Assembly (NCBI GenBank): GCA_013694945.1
Contig: JACDBM010000013.1
Span: 1-6,217, forward strand
Length of the DNA: 6,217 nucleotides
Direction of reading: 5' to 3'
DNA from: Chthoniobacterales bacterium
GTDB taxonomy: Bacteria; Verrucomicrobiota; Verrucomicrobiia; Chthoniobacterales; UBA10450
In this document: positions 1 through 5,726 of the stretch, piece by piece
Layout: each line of letters begins with the position of its first letter
Position numbering within the stretch: position 1 is the first letter of the stretch
Made by a program: the position numbers and the translations under genes
Notes under the pieces: model-generated
Databases searched by the model: none
What the model saw: only the letters and a program-made list of their open reading frames with translations
What the model was told of the DNA's origin: nothing

Positions 1-429
1 GCGACGCGCTGTTGTTCGCCGCCCGAAAGTGTCGTGACATTGCGTTCGAGCAGCGGAGCGATTTCCATGACGTCGACTACCCGCTCGATCGTGAACAGCT
101 CGTTCTCTGAGACAGCAGGGCGGTAGCCGTAAAACCAGATTGGCGCGGACGTTGAGGTGCGGGAAAAGGGCGAGATCCTGCGGGACGTAACCGATTTGAC
201 GAAGGCGCGGAGGAAGGTCCAGCCCTTGGGCGCGATCAAAGAGGACTGTATCGTCGAGGCGCACCGTGCCCGAGATCGGGCGGCGAAGGCCCGCAATCAG
301 TTCCAGGAGCGAAGTTTTTCCTGCTCCAGAGGGACCGAAGACTCCAGCGAGCGGGAGATGGAATGTGGTGTCGATCTCGAGAGCGAAACGGGCCAGCTCC
401 AGTCGAACACCATGAAGCCGCAAGTTCAT
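1..429 (-). pseudogene. modC: Molybdate-type ABC transporter ATPase (ModC-like), frameshifted and cut by left edge
   Basis: Cytoplasmic ATP-binding subunit of an ABC importer, most like the molybdate/tungstate type because it follows a ModB-like permease. Reading from ATG at 429, the Walker A motif GPSGAGKTS lies at residues 32-40 and the Q-loop region YVPQDLALFP at 81-90. After residue 98 (about position 136) the frame fails. One base later the protein resumes as YGYRPAVSENELF and reaches the ABC signature LSGGEQQRVA just before the window edge. One surplus base, in the AAAA run 131-134 or the CC at 135-136 (plus strand), restores a continuous ModC sequence. The start overlaps the modB stop by 4 bp (ATGA, 426-429), as expected for a coupled modBC operon. 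Walker B, the H-loop and any C-terminal TOBE domain lie outside the window. The ABC ATPase assignment is firm; molybdate specificity is inferred from the neighbour. The break could be a sequencing indel or a real mutation. Confidence 0.8.
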
Positions 430-770
430 CGCAGGTATTTACGTCGCGAGATAAGCTGCCCGCAGGAGACCGTGATGAAGACGATGCCGGTCGAAACGAA
501 AAGAAGGGGCAAGGCGGCGGCGTCGTGACGAGCTGCGCGTTTTGGTAAATCGAGAGCGAATGGTCATGGTCTTGCGCGGAATCATGCCGGCGACGATGGC
601 GGTCGCGCCGAACTCACCCATGGCCCGGGCGAAGGCGAGTACTGCCCCGGCCGCAACGCCGCGTAGCGTGAGCGGCAGGCTGATGGTGCGAAACACACGC
701 CATTCGCTTGCGCCGAGAGTGCGCGCGATATCTTCGAAGCGTGTGTTCACCTCTTCGAATGCAAAAATTC
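426..770 (-). pseudogene. modB: Molybdate-type ABC permease (ModB-like), 3' half only, with internal frameshifts
   Basis: Membrane-spanning subunit of an ABC importer. Recognisable sequence begins near 762 with AFEEVNTRFEDIARTLGAS and continues into the EAA loop that contacts the ATPase (ASEWRVFRTISLPLTLRGV), then the conserved AFARAMGEFGAT and the loop IPRKTMTI. After about 558 the frame shifts. IYQNAQL reads in a second frame (550-530), and a third frame from 527 gives a hydrophobic last helix (ALPLLFVSTGIVFITV) ending LISRRKYLR and TGA at 428-426. Only about 112 codons remain of a family usually near 225 residues; the N-terminal half and its helices are absent upstream in all three minus-strand frames. 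The left boundary, where similarity ends, is approximate (760-780). There is no usable start, so I call it a remnant. The three small shifts are inferred from family resemblance and could be sequencing errors, but the missing 5' half is not explained by single-base errors. Confidence 0.72.
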
Positions 771-881
771 CAGCGAAGCGTCGGGGCCACGGTCGGCGTG
801 AAAGGCGTGGTGGCCGGTTTCTTTCGCGTGCCGAAAACGTTCCTGCTGCTCTTCTCGAACAAGTCCAAATGGCGGGAATAA
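759..881 (+). pseudogene. Short plus-strand coding tail of unknown identity
   Basis: A 40-codon reading frame starts at ATG 759 and ends with TAA at 879-881. Its last 30 or so codons read like genuine protein: VGVKGVVAGFFRVPKTFLLL, then a polar end, FSNKSKWRE. G or C prevails at third positions, as in neighbouring genes. The first seven codons overlap the antisense of modB, so the true gene probably entered from a now-missing 5' part and the ATG at 759 is likely accidental. It ends 41 bp before msrB on the same strand. I do not recognise the family. It may be the 3' end of a membrane-associated protein whose body was lost at the modB junction, a small real gene, or chance. Confidence 0.33.
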
Positions 882-922
882 GGGGACGGCAGTAATCTCC
901 TAAATGCCCAGCGGATTAGAAT

Positions 923-1414
923 ATGAAACAGTTGCTGTACCTGTTGATCCTCACGCTCGCGACGATTTCGCTCCTTTGGGCAGAGGAAACAACAAACCAA
1001 CCGACCCGAACACCCATGAGCGACAAAATAGAAAAGACGGACGCCGAGTGGAAGCAACTCCTCACCCCGGTGCAGTATCACGTTCTGCGCGAAAAAGGGA
1101 CGGAGCCGCCATTCAGGAACGAGTACAACGACCTGCACGAAGCGGGCATTTTCAAATGCGCGGCGTGCGGAAAAGAACTCTACAGCTCGGCTGCGAAGTT
1201 CGAATCCGGGACCGGTTGGCCGAGTTTTTCTCAGCCGATCGCACCGGACGCGGTGCGGACCGAAACCGATCGGAAGTTCTTCATAAAGCGGACCGAAGTG
1301 CTTTGCGCGGGCTGCGGCGGGCATCTCGGGCATGTGTTCGAGGATGGGCCGAAGCCGACCGGGCTTCGTTACTGCATGAACTCGGCGGCGATGAAGTTCG
1401 AGAAGCAACCGTAG
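923..1414 (+). CDS. msrB: Peptide-methionine (R)-S-oxide reductase MsrB, exported
   Basis: Reduces the R-epimer of methionine sulfoxide in proteins back to methionine. The 163-residue product begins with a Sec-type signal peptide (MKQLLYLLILTLATISLLWA, probable cleavage after Ala20), so it should work in the periplasm or envelope. There is no lipobox cysteine. The MsrB domain spans about residues 37-162. It shows two zinc-binding CxxC pairs (C79/C82 and C128/C131), GWPSF at 98-102, HLGHVF at 134-139 and the catalytic cysteine C151 in RYCMNSAAMKF. The position that carries a resolving cysteine in many MsrBs (SGCGWPSF) is threonine here (SGTGWPSF), as in the one-cysteine class that needs an external thiol for recycling. 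It is first in a same-strand run with a dehydrogenase (27-bp gap) and a VKOR-like protein, consistent with envelope redox repair. No strong ribosome binding site is visible. Identification is secure. Confidence 0.96.
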   Translation: MKQLLYLLILTLATISLLWAEETTNQPTRTPMSDKIEKTDAEWKQLLTPVQYHVLREKGTEPPFRNEYNDLHEAGIFKCAACGKELYSSAAKFESGTGWPSFSQPIAPDAVRTETDRKFFIKRTEVLCAGCGGHLGHVFEDGPKPTGLRYCMNSAAMKFEKQP

Positions 1415-1441
1415 GCGCTTGAGCGCGCGTAGTCTCGTCGC

Positions 1442-2443
1442 ATGGCTGAGTCTTCCCAGCGCGATGTCGTAGTCGTCACGGGCGCCTCTGCCGGCGTCGG
1501 TCGCGCTACGGCGCGCGCGTTTGCCAAACGCGGTGCGAGCATTGGCTTGCTCGCACGAGGAAGGGATGGACTGGAAGGCGCCCGCCGGGAAGTCGAAGCC
1601 GCAGGCGGCCGCGCGTTCGTTGTGCCGCTCGATGTCGCGGAGGCCGAGGCAGTGGAAGACGCGGCAGAGGTAGTCGAACGCGAGCTCGGTCCGATCGATA
1701 TCTGGATCAACAACGCGATGGTCAGCGTCTTTTCACCGATCAAGGAAATGACGGCGGAGGACTTCCGGCGCGTGACTGAGGTGACTTACCTCGGAGCGGT
1801 CCACGGCACGCTCGCGGCGCTGAAACGGATGCAGCCGCGCAACCGAGGCTGCATTGTGCAAGTTGGCTCCGCGCTTTCCTATCGCAGCATTCCGCTCCAA
1901 TCCGCGTATTGCGCGGCGAAGCACGCCCTGCGCGGGTTCACCGATTCGCTCCGCTGCGAGTTGATCCATGATGGCAGCGCTATCCATGTCACGATGGTGC
2001 AGTTGCCCGCGCTGAACACGCCGCAGTTCGATTGGACGAAAAGCCGCCTGGCGCGCAAAGCGCAGCCCGTGCCTCCGATCTTCCAACCCGAAGTCGCGGC
2101 CGAGGCGATTTACTGGGCGGCGCAGCAAAAGCGGCGCGAAGTCTTCGTTGGGCTGCCGACGGTCGCGGCGATCATCGGCAACAAGGTCATGCCAGGCCTG
2201 CTTGATTCCTATCTGGGAAAGACCGGCTACGAAAGCCAGCAGACGAAAGAAGCAGAGGACGCTTCCAAGCCTAACGACTTATATCGCCCGCTCGCTGGCG
2301 ATCACGGTGCGCATGGCCGATTCGATCATCGTGCCTACAATTGCAGTCCGCAGTTCTGGGCGTCGAAAAACCGCGGGCTTCTGGGCCTGGCGGCCGCGAT
2401 TATGGCGGGCTGCATCCTGTTCACAAACCGAAAGAACCGATGA
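1442..2443 (+). CDS. Membrane-anchored short-chain dehydrogenase/reductase (SDR family)
   Basis: An NAD(P)-dependent oxidoreductase with a Rossmann fold. The 333-residue protein has the nucleotide-binding motif TGASAGVG at 13-20, an arginine after strand 2 (LLARGRD) that favours NADP(H), NNA at 90-92, and the catalytic set S143, Y156 and K160 (SAYCAAKHA). The usual PG motif after strand 6 is replaced by LPALNTPQF. After the catalytic domain comes an extension with GDHGAHGRFD (286-295), which I recall from a group of soil-bacterial SDRs, then one hydrophobic helix at about 312-327 with a basic end, RKNR. That helix should tether the enzyme to the membrane. ATG 1442 is the first start after an in-frame TAG at 1430. 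No Shine-Dalgarno site is evident. The stop overlaps the VKOR-like start by ATGA, so the two are probably co-translated. The substrate is unknown. Confidence 0.93.
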   Translation: MAESSQRDVVVVTGASAGVGRATARAFAKRGASIGLLARGRDGLEGARREVEAAGGRAFVVPLDVAEAEAVEDAAEVVERELGPIDIWINNAMVSVFSPIKEMTAEDFRRVTEVTYLGAVHGTLAALKRMQPRNRGCIVQVGSALSYRSIPLQSAYCAAKHALRGFTDSLRCELIHDGSAIHVTMVQLPALNTPQFDWTKSRLARKAQPVPPIFQPEVAAEAIYWAAQQKRREVFVGLPTVAAIIGNKVMPGLLDSYLGKTGYESQQTKEAEDASKPNDLYRPLAGDHGAHGRFDHRAYNCSPQFWASKNRGLLGLAAAIMAGCILFTNRKNR

Positions 2444-2943
2444 TTCCAAAACAACTCAGTGCACAGCTCCGAAACGACTCGGGTAGTTTCCTGGAGGAAC
2501 GCCGCAGTGTGATTGTGTTATCGCTCACGGCGATTGGCTGCATGGGCCTGATCGCTTTATATCAAACCGGCATCATTCGCCGTTTGCCCGATCTGCCGCT
2601 GCCCATGATGGACTCCGACAAAGTGGATGCTTCCGAAGAAGCTTACGAAAAACTTTCGATGCCGGACGCGTTCCTCGGCCTCGGAAGTTATGCGGCGACG
2701 ATGGGCCTGGCGGCAATGGGCGGCAAAGATCGCGCGCAGACCGGGCCCTGGATTCCACTCGCGCTCGCCGGAAAAGCAAGTCTCGACGCGCTTCAGGCAG
2801 CCAAGCTCACCTACGATCAGTGGGCCAGGCACAAGGCGTTTTGTCTCTGGTGTTTGATCGCGGCGGCCGCAACGTTCGCAACCGTTCCGCTGGTGGTAGG
2901 CGAAGCTGCCGAAGCCGCTCGCCAGCTGGCGAAGAAAATGTAG
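2440..2943 (+). CDS. Vitamin K epoxide reductase (VKOR)-like four-helix membrane protein
   Basis: VKOR-family proteins pass electrons between thiols and membrane quinones, often supporting disulfide formation outside the cytoplasm. This 167-residue protein has four predicted membrane segments (about residues 23-46, 79-95, 105-122 and 133-152). A CxxC pair, FCLWC (C135/C138), sits at the start of the fourth, where VKOR keeps its active-site pair. YQTGIIRRLPDLPLP after helix 1 and LGLGSYAATMGLAA in helix 2 match what I recall of bacterial VKOR-like proteins. The cysteine pair that canonical VKOR carries in the loop between helices 1 and 2 is absent; the only other cysteine is C34 inside helix 1. 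The start at 2440 is chosen because it overlaps the SDR stop by ATGA; a longer frame reaching back to 2341 would lie inside the SDR gene. The function may be quinone or thiol redox specific to the SDR partner. The family call is fairly sure, the activity is not. Confidence 0.72.
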   Translation: MIPKQLSAQLRNDSGSFLEERRSVIVLSLTAIGCMGLIALYQTGIIRRLPDLPLPMMDSDKVDASEEAYEKLSMPDAFLGLGSYAATMGLAAMGGKDRAQTGPWIPLALAGKASLDALQAAKLTYDQWARHKAFCLWCLIAAAATFATVPLVVGEAAEAARQLAKKM

Positions 2944-2997
2944 GAACGGATAACGCACGTGAATTTCAGCTGTGTCTGATCGTTAGCCCCCCGTTAG

Positions 2998-3019
2998 GCG
3001 TGGTGGAACTTTCCCACGC
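2998..3019 (+). other. Small hairpin and short direct repeat between the VKOR-like and glycosyltransferase genes
   Basis: The 121-bp gap holds an inverted repeat, GCGTGG (2998-3003) with CCACGC (3014-3019) around a 10-base loop, just after a direct repeat of CGTTAG (2981-2986 and 2992-2997). A palindrome GCTGCAGC (3018-3025) follows and leads into TTTT (3026-3029). This could be a weak transcription end or a protein site, but there is no proper T-run directly after the stem, so I do not call it a terminator. I see no confident promoter in this gap. Confidence 0.25.
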
Positions 3020-3064
3020 TGCAGCTTTTCGGAATAAGAAGAGTCTGGCCGATTCTGATTAAGA

Positions 3065-3865
3065 ATGACAATCGTTAGAGCTAATGGTGCATCCGCGTTC
3101 GAGCCCAGCATTTCAATTATTATTCCCGCGCTAAACGAAGCGAAGGGCTTGGGTGAGACAATCGCTGCGGCTCGTTCTTCGAGTGTTCCCTCCGAAGTCA
3201 TCGTGGTCGATGCAGACAGCTCGGATTCGACAACCAACCTCGCCACGATCTCGGGCGCTCGGGTCGTGCGAAGTCGTCGCCGGCAGCGCGCGCACCAGCT
3301 GAACCTCGGAGCGCAGCATGCGCGTGCCGCGACAGTGCTCTTTCTGCACGCCGACACAATCCTGCCATCTGGCGCGCTTGATTCGATCGCAGGGGCGCTG
3401 CAAACGCACGGCGTCGCGGGCGGCGCATTCATCCGCCGTTACGCTTCATCGTCGCGCTTTCTTGGCGCCACCTGTTTGCTGGCGCGCTGCCGCAATCACC
3501 TGATTGGCTGGCACCTTGGTGACCAGGCGATGTTCGTCCGTCGCGCCGCCTTCTTTCAACTCGGCGGGTTTCGAGACGTGGATCGGTTCGAGGATCTGGA
3601 TTTCTCGCGGCGGCTCAAGCGTTTCGGGAAGATCGTCACGCTGACCCCGGGCGTCACTTCATCTTCGCGACGCTTCAGTCACGGTGCAGTGCGAACTACT
3701 GCTCGCGATCTCGGCCTGACGATGCGTTATCTTTGGTCAGGGCTGCCCCGAACCGCACCGCGGCAAGCGGATTCGCCAGACGGCCCTTTCATGAAACCCG
3801 GGGAAAGGCTCCAGCGTTCACATCGTTGTCGCAGCGTTAGTCCTCACGCACGAGCAAGATTGTGA
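3065..3865 (+). CDS. Family 2 glycosyltransferase, TIGR04283 type
   Basis: A cytoplasmic GT-A fold glycosyltransferase that should move a sugar from a nucleotide donor. Motifs in order: SIIIPALNEA (17-26) opening the nucleotide-binding fold, VVDADSSDST (47-56), FLHADT (93-98) with the DxD-like metal site, GVAGGAF (116-122), GDQAMFVRR (152-160) and FEDLDF (175-180). This order is that of the TIGR04283 group, whose database name is arsenosugar biosynthesis glycosyltransferase; the name comes from cyanobacterial clusters, and no arsenic gene is visible here. ATG 3065 follows an in-frame TGA and is the first start. The conserved part ends near residue 225 (RYLWSG). The last 40 residues are rich in Arg, Pro and Ser, and could be a poorly conserved tail or out-of-frame reading after an indel. 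The stop overlaps the next gene by GTGA. Acceptor and donor are unknown. Confidence 0.86.
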   Translation: MTIVRANGASAFEPSISIIIPALNEAKGLGETIAAARSSSVPSEVIVVDADSSDSTTNLATISGARVVRSRRRQRAHQLNLGAQHARAATVLFLHADTILPSGALDSIAGALQTHGVAGGAFIRRYASSSRFLGATCLLARCRNHLIGWHLGDQAMFVRRAAFFQLGGFRDVDRFEDLDFSRRLKRFGKIVTLTPGVTSSSRRFSHGAVRTTARDLGLTMRYLWSGLPRTAPRQADSPDGPFMKPGERLQRSHRCRSVSPHARARL

Positions 3866-4565
3866 TTGCCGCGAAGAACTGGCCGTGGAAATGGATCAGC
3901 CTTGCGCTGACCGCGATCGCCATCGGCGCGGCCCTCAAGTTCCTGCCGTTAGCTGAGTGGCTGAAAGAGTTCAACGAATGGGTCAAAGGCCTCGGCCTCT
4001 GCGGCGTCCTGGTTTATGCGGGCGTGTATGCGCTCGCAACCGTGCTATTCCTGCCGGCCTGGATTTTCACAGTGGCGCAGGCGTTGCATTCGGTCTGCTC
4101 TGGGGAACGGTGGCAGCCCTCGGCGGTGCCACGATCGGCGCGACGCTTGCGTTCCTGATCGCGCGCTATGCTGCGCGTAACGCGGTCTCAAACCACTTCG
4201 GGCGGAACAAAAACTTCGAAGCACTCGACGACGCGATTGGGAAGCAGGGTTGGAAGATAGTGGGACTGCTGCGGCTCAGTCCCCTGGTTCCATTTAGTTT
4301 GAGCAACTATCTCTACGGCCTTCCCGCGATCGCAATTCTCCCTTACGTGCTCGCGACGTTCGTCGGGATACTGCCGGCCACGCTGCTCTACGTGTATCTC
4401 GGCACACTGGGAAAGGCCGGGCTCGAGGCGAGTAAAGGCGGCGGTGGCAAGGATCCGCTGGAATATGTTTTTCTCGGTTTCGGGCTGGTCGCCACGATCG
4501 TGGTCACCGTCATCGTGACGCGCGCGGCGCAGCGCGCGCTGCAACAGAAAACGGAATCTCAGTGA
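3862..4565 (+). pseudogene. TVP38/TMEM64 family (VTT-domain, DedA-like) membrane protein, one-base frameshift
   Basis: Polytopic inner-membrane protein of the VTT/SNARE-associated family; DedA and TMEM64 relatives are linked to lipid scrambling or transport and envelope homeostasis. Translation from GTG 3862 gives a first helix (ISLALTAIAIGAALKFLPL), then YALATVLFLPAWIFTV. After position 4074 the frame breaks, and the protein continues one frame over as GAGVAFGLLWGTVAALGGAT, followed by ATLAFLIARY, the signature RLSPLVPFSLSNYLYGL, ILPYVLATFVGILPATLLYV and a last helix (FLGFGLVATIVVTVIV), ending at TGA 4563-4565. Adding one G at 4074-4075 (GG to GGG) gives an intact protein of about 234 residues, a normal family length, so a sequencing or assembly slip in a G run is the simplest cause. 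GTG overlaps the glycosyltransferase stop by 4 bp, so the two are likely co-translated. Family call is strong; whether the gene is intact is open. Confidence 0.85.
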
Positions 4566-4577
4566 ACCGCGTTCCTT

Positions 4578-4606
4578 TTGTCACTCGTGGTTGTGACGCG
4601 CAAAAT
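4578..4606 (+). promoter_or_regulatory. Possible sigma-70-type promoter for floA
   Basis: TTGTCA (4578-4583, five of six matches to TTGACA) and CAAAAT (4601-4606, four of six to TATAAT) are separated by 17 bp, in the 97-bp gap before floA. An inverted repeat, GTCAC (4580-4584) with GTGAC (4593-4597), overlaps the -35 box and spacer and could be a repressor site. The consensus is that of well-studied bacteria and may not apply exactly here. Confidence 0.35.
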
Positions 4607-4608
4607 AC

Positions 4609-4639
4609 CGCCTCTCCGATTGCCTTTTACGGAGGGGCG
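4609..4639 (+). promoter_or_regulatory. Strong hairpin in the floA leader
   Basis: CGCCTCTCCG (4609-4618) pairs over ten consecutive positions, with one T-G wobble, with CGGAGGGGCG (4630-4639) around an 11-base loop. It lies just downstream of the possible promoter and 23 bases before the floA start. No T-run follows, so an intrinsic terminator for the upstream gene is unlikely. An mRNA leader structure, or a block to read-through from the upstream operon, fits better. The GGAGGGG in its right arm is too far from the ATG to be the ribosome binding site. Confidence 0.45.
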
Positions 4640-4655
4640 ACCTTCCCATAAGGTC
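4639..4655 (+). promoter_or_regulatory. Second leader hairpin enclosing the likely floA ribosome binding site
   Basis: GACCTT (4639-4644) and AAGGTC (4650-4655) form a perfect 6-bp stem with a 5-base loop. The right arm contains AAGG (4650-4653), the best-placed Shine-Dalgarno-like sequence, nine bases before ATG 4663. Folding would hide it, so translation could depend on opening this stem. It shares base 4639 with the preceding hairpin, so the two abut. Confidence 0.38.
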
Positions 4656-4662
4656 AAGGCAT

Positions 4663-5682
4663 ATGGAATCGCTCTACTTCGTTGGGGTTGCCGTGATCGC
4701 GCTCTTCGCGTTCATCATGTGCCTTATCATTTTCCGATTTTTCAATTTCTGGCTCCGGGCGCGGCTCGCCAATGCCCCGGTCGGATTGTTCAAGATGTTC
4801 GGGATGAGTCTGCGCAAAGTCCCCGTCGGTTTGATCGTGGACAACCGCATTACCGCGGTGAAAGCAGGGCTCGATATTCCTCCCGATCCGCTCGAGGCGC
4901 ATTACCTGGCCGGTGGTGATGTCGGGCACGTGATCCTTGCCTTGATCGCGGCGGACAAGGCAGGCATCTCGCTCGATTTCAACCGCGCCTGCGCGATCGA
5001 TCTCGCGACGAAAGGAACGGGCAAAACGGTCCTCGAAGCCGTGCGGACGAGCATTAACCCGAAGGTGATTGATTGCCCGAATGCCGCCATGGGTCGCTCC
5101 ACCATCGACGGCGTGGCGCAGGATGGCATCGGCGTAAAAGTGAAAGCACGCGTGACTGTGCGCTCGCATCTCGATCGCTTCGTCGGCGGAGCGACCGAGG
5201 AGACGATCATCGCCCGGGTCGGCGAAGGCATTGTGAGCTCCATCGGCTCGGCCAGTTCATATAAAGATGTACTGGAGAATCCCGATCGCATTTCGAAGAC
5301 GGTGCTCGCGAAAGGACTCGATAGCGGGACGGCGTTTGAGATTCTGTCGATCGACATTGCCGACGTGGACGTCGGTGAAAACATCGGCGCGAAACTTCAG
5401 GCCGAACAAGCGGATGCCGACAAGCGCGTTGCTCAGGCGAAGGCGGAAGTGCGCCGCGCCGCCGCGGTCGCGGTCGAGCAGGAGATGCGCGCGAAGACGC
5501 AGGAGCAACGCGCAAAAGTCGTGGAAGCCGAGGCGCAGGTGCCGCAGGCTATGTCCGAGGCTTTCCGCTCGGGAAATCTTGGGATTATGGATTACGTGCG
5601 AATGAAAAACGTCGAGGCAGATACCTCGATGCGTGAGTCGATCGCCGGCGGGGAGAAGCAGCGGACAGAAGGGACTACCTGA
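4663..5682 (+). CDS. floA: Flotillin-like protein FloA
   Basis: A membrane scaffold protein that organises functional membrane microdomains in bacteria. The 339-residue product starts with one membrane segment (about 4-27), then a short re-entrant-like hydrophobic stretch, the SPFH/PHB-like core, and a coiled-coil tail rich in Ala, Glu, Gln and Lys (about 245-300). Characteristic FloA stretches are HYLAGGDVGHVILALIAA (80-97), NPKVIDCP (132-139), RFVGGATEETIIARVGEGIV (172-191), NPDRISKTVLAKGLDSGTAF (206-225) and EILSIDIADVDVGENIGA (226-243). Length is close to Bacillus FloA (about 330). Compared with the Bacillus form as I remember it, short insertions sit around KGTGKT (117-122) and NAAMGRSTI (140-148). 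ATG 4663 has an AAGG at good spacing. The preceding leader carries a possible promoter and two hairpins, so floA may be transcribed separately from the genes before it. No NfeD-type partner is visible. Identification is secure. Confidence 0.96.
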   Translation: MESLYFVGVAVIALFAFIMCLIIFRFFNFWLRARLANAPVGLFKMFGMSLRKVPVGLIVDNRITAVKAGLDIPPDPLEAHYLAGGDVGHVILALIAADKAGISLDFNRACAIDLATKGTGKTVLEAVRTSINPKVIDCPNAAMGRSTIDGVAQDGIGVKVKARVTVRSHLDRFVGGATEETIIARVGEGIVSSIGSASSYKDVLENPDRISKTVLAKGLDSGTAFEILSIDIADVDVGENIGAKLQAEQADADKRVAQAKAEVRRAAAVAVEQEMRAKTQEQRAKVVEAEAQVPQAMSEAFRSGNLGIMDYVRMKNVEADTSMRESIAGGEKQRTEGTT

Positions 5683-5726
5683 AACTTCAAAAAGCTGGTC
5701 CAGGCTGAATAAGCGCGGTCCAAGCG

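Noticed and set aside
614..1408. Long minus-strand open frame (264 codons) covering the msrB region
   Set aside because: It runs antisense to the clearly real msrB, is Arg-rich with no family motifs, and crosses the modB remnant in a different frame from the real one.
1415..1426. GCGCT/AGCGC inverted repeat between msrB and the SDR gene
   Set aside because: The stem is only four to five bases with a tiny loop and no T-run, common by chance in GC-rich DNA; not a credible terminator.
2341..2439. Longer start for the VKOR-like gene, 33 codons upstream
   Set aside because: The extra stretch lies inside the SDR gene and reads as Gly/Pro/Arg-rich noise; the ATGA overlap at 2440 is a better start.
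5011..5028. GTGKT in FloA resembling a Walker A motif
   Set aside because: It sits in a short insertion of a flotillin fold with no other nucleotide-binding features; as I recall, similar KGxGK insertions occur in FloA of related phyla.
4654..5384. Minus-strand open frames opposite floA
   Set aside because: They are antisense to a strongly conserved gene and show no domain features; GC-rich codon bias produces such shadows.
5697..5722. GGTCCA repeated 20 bases apart between floA and the next gene
   Set aside because: Two six-base copies are within chance expectation and no further copies or symmetry support a binding site.
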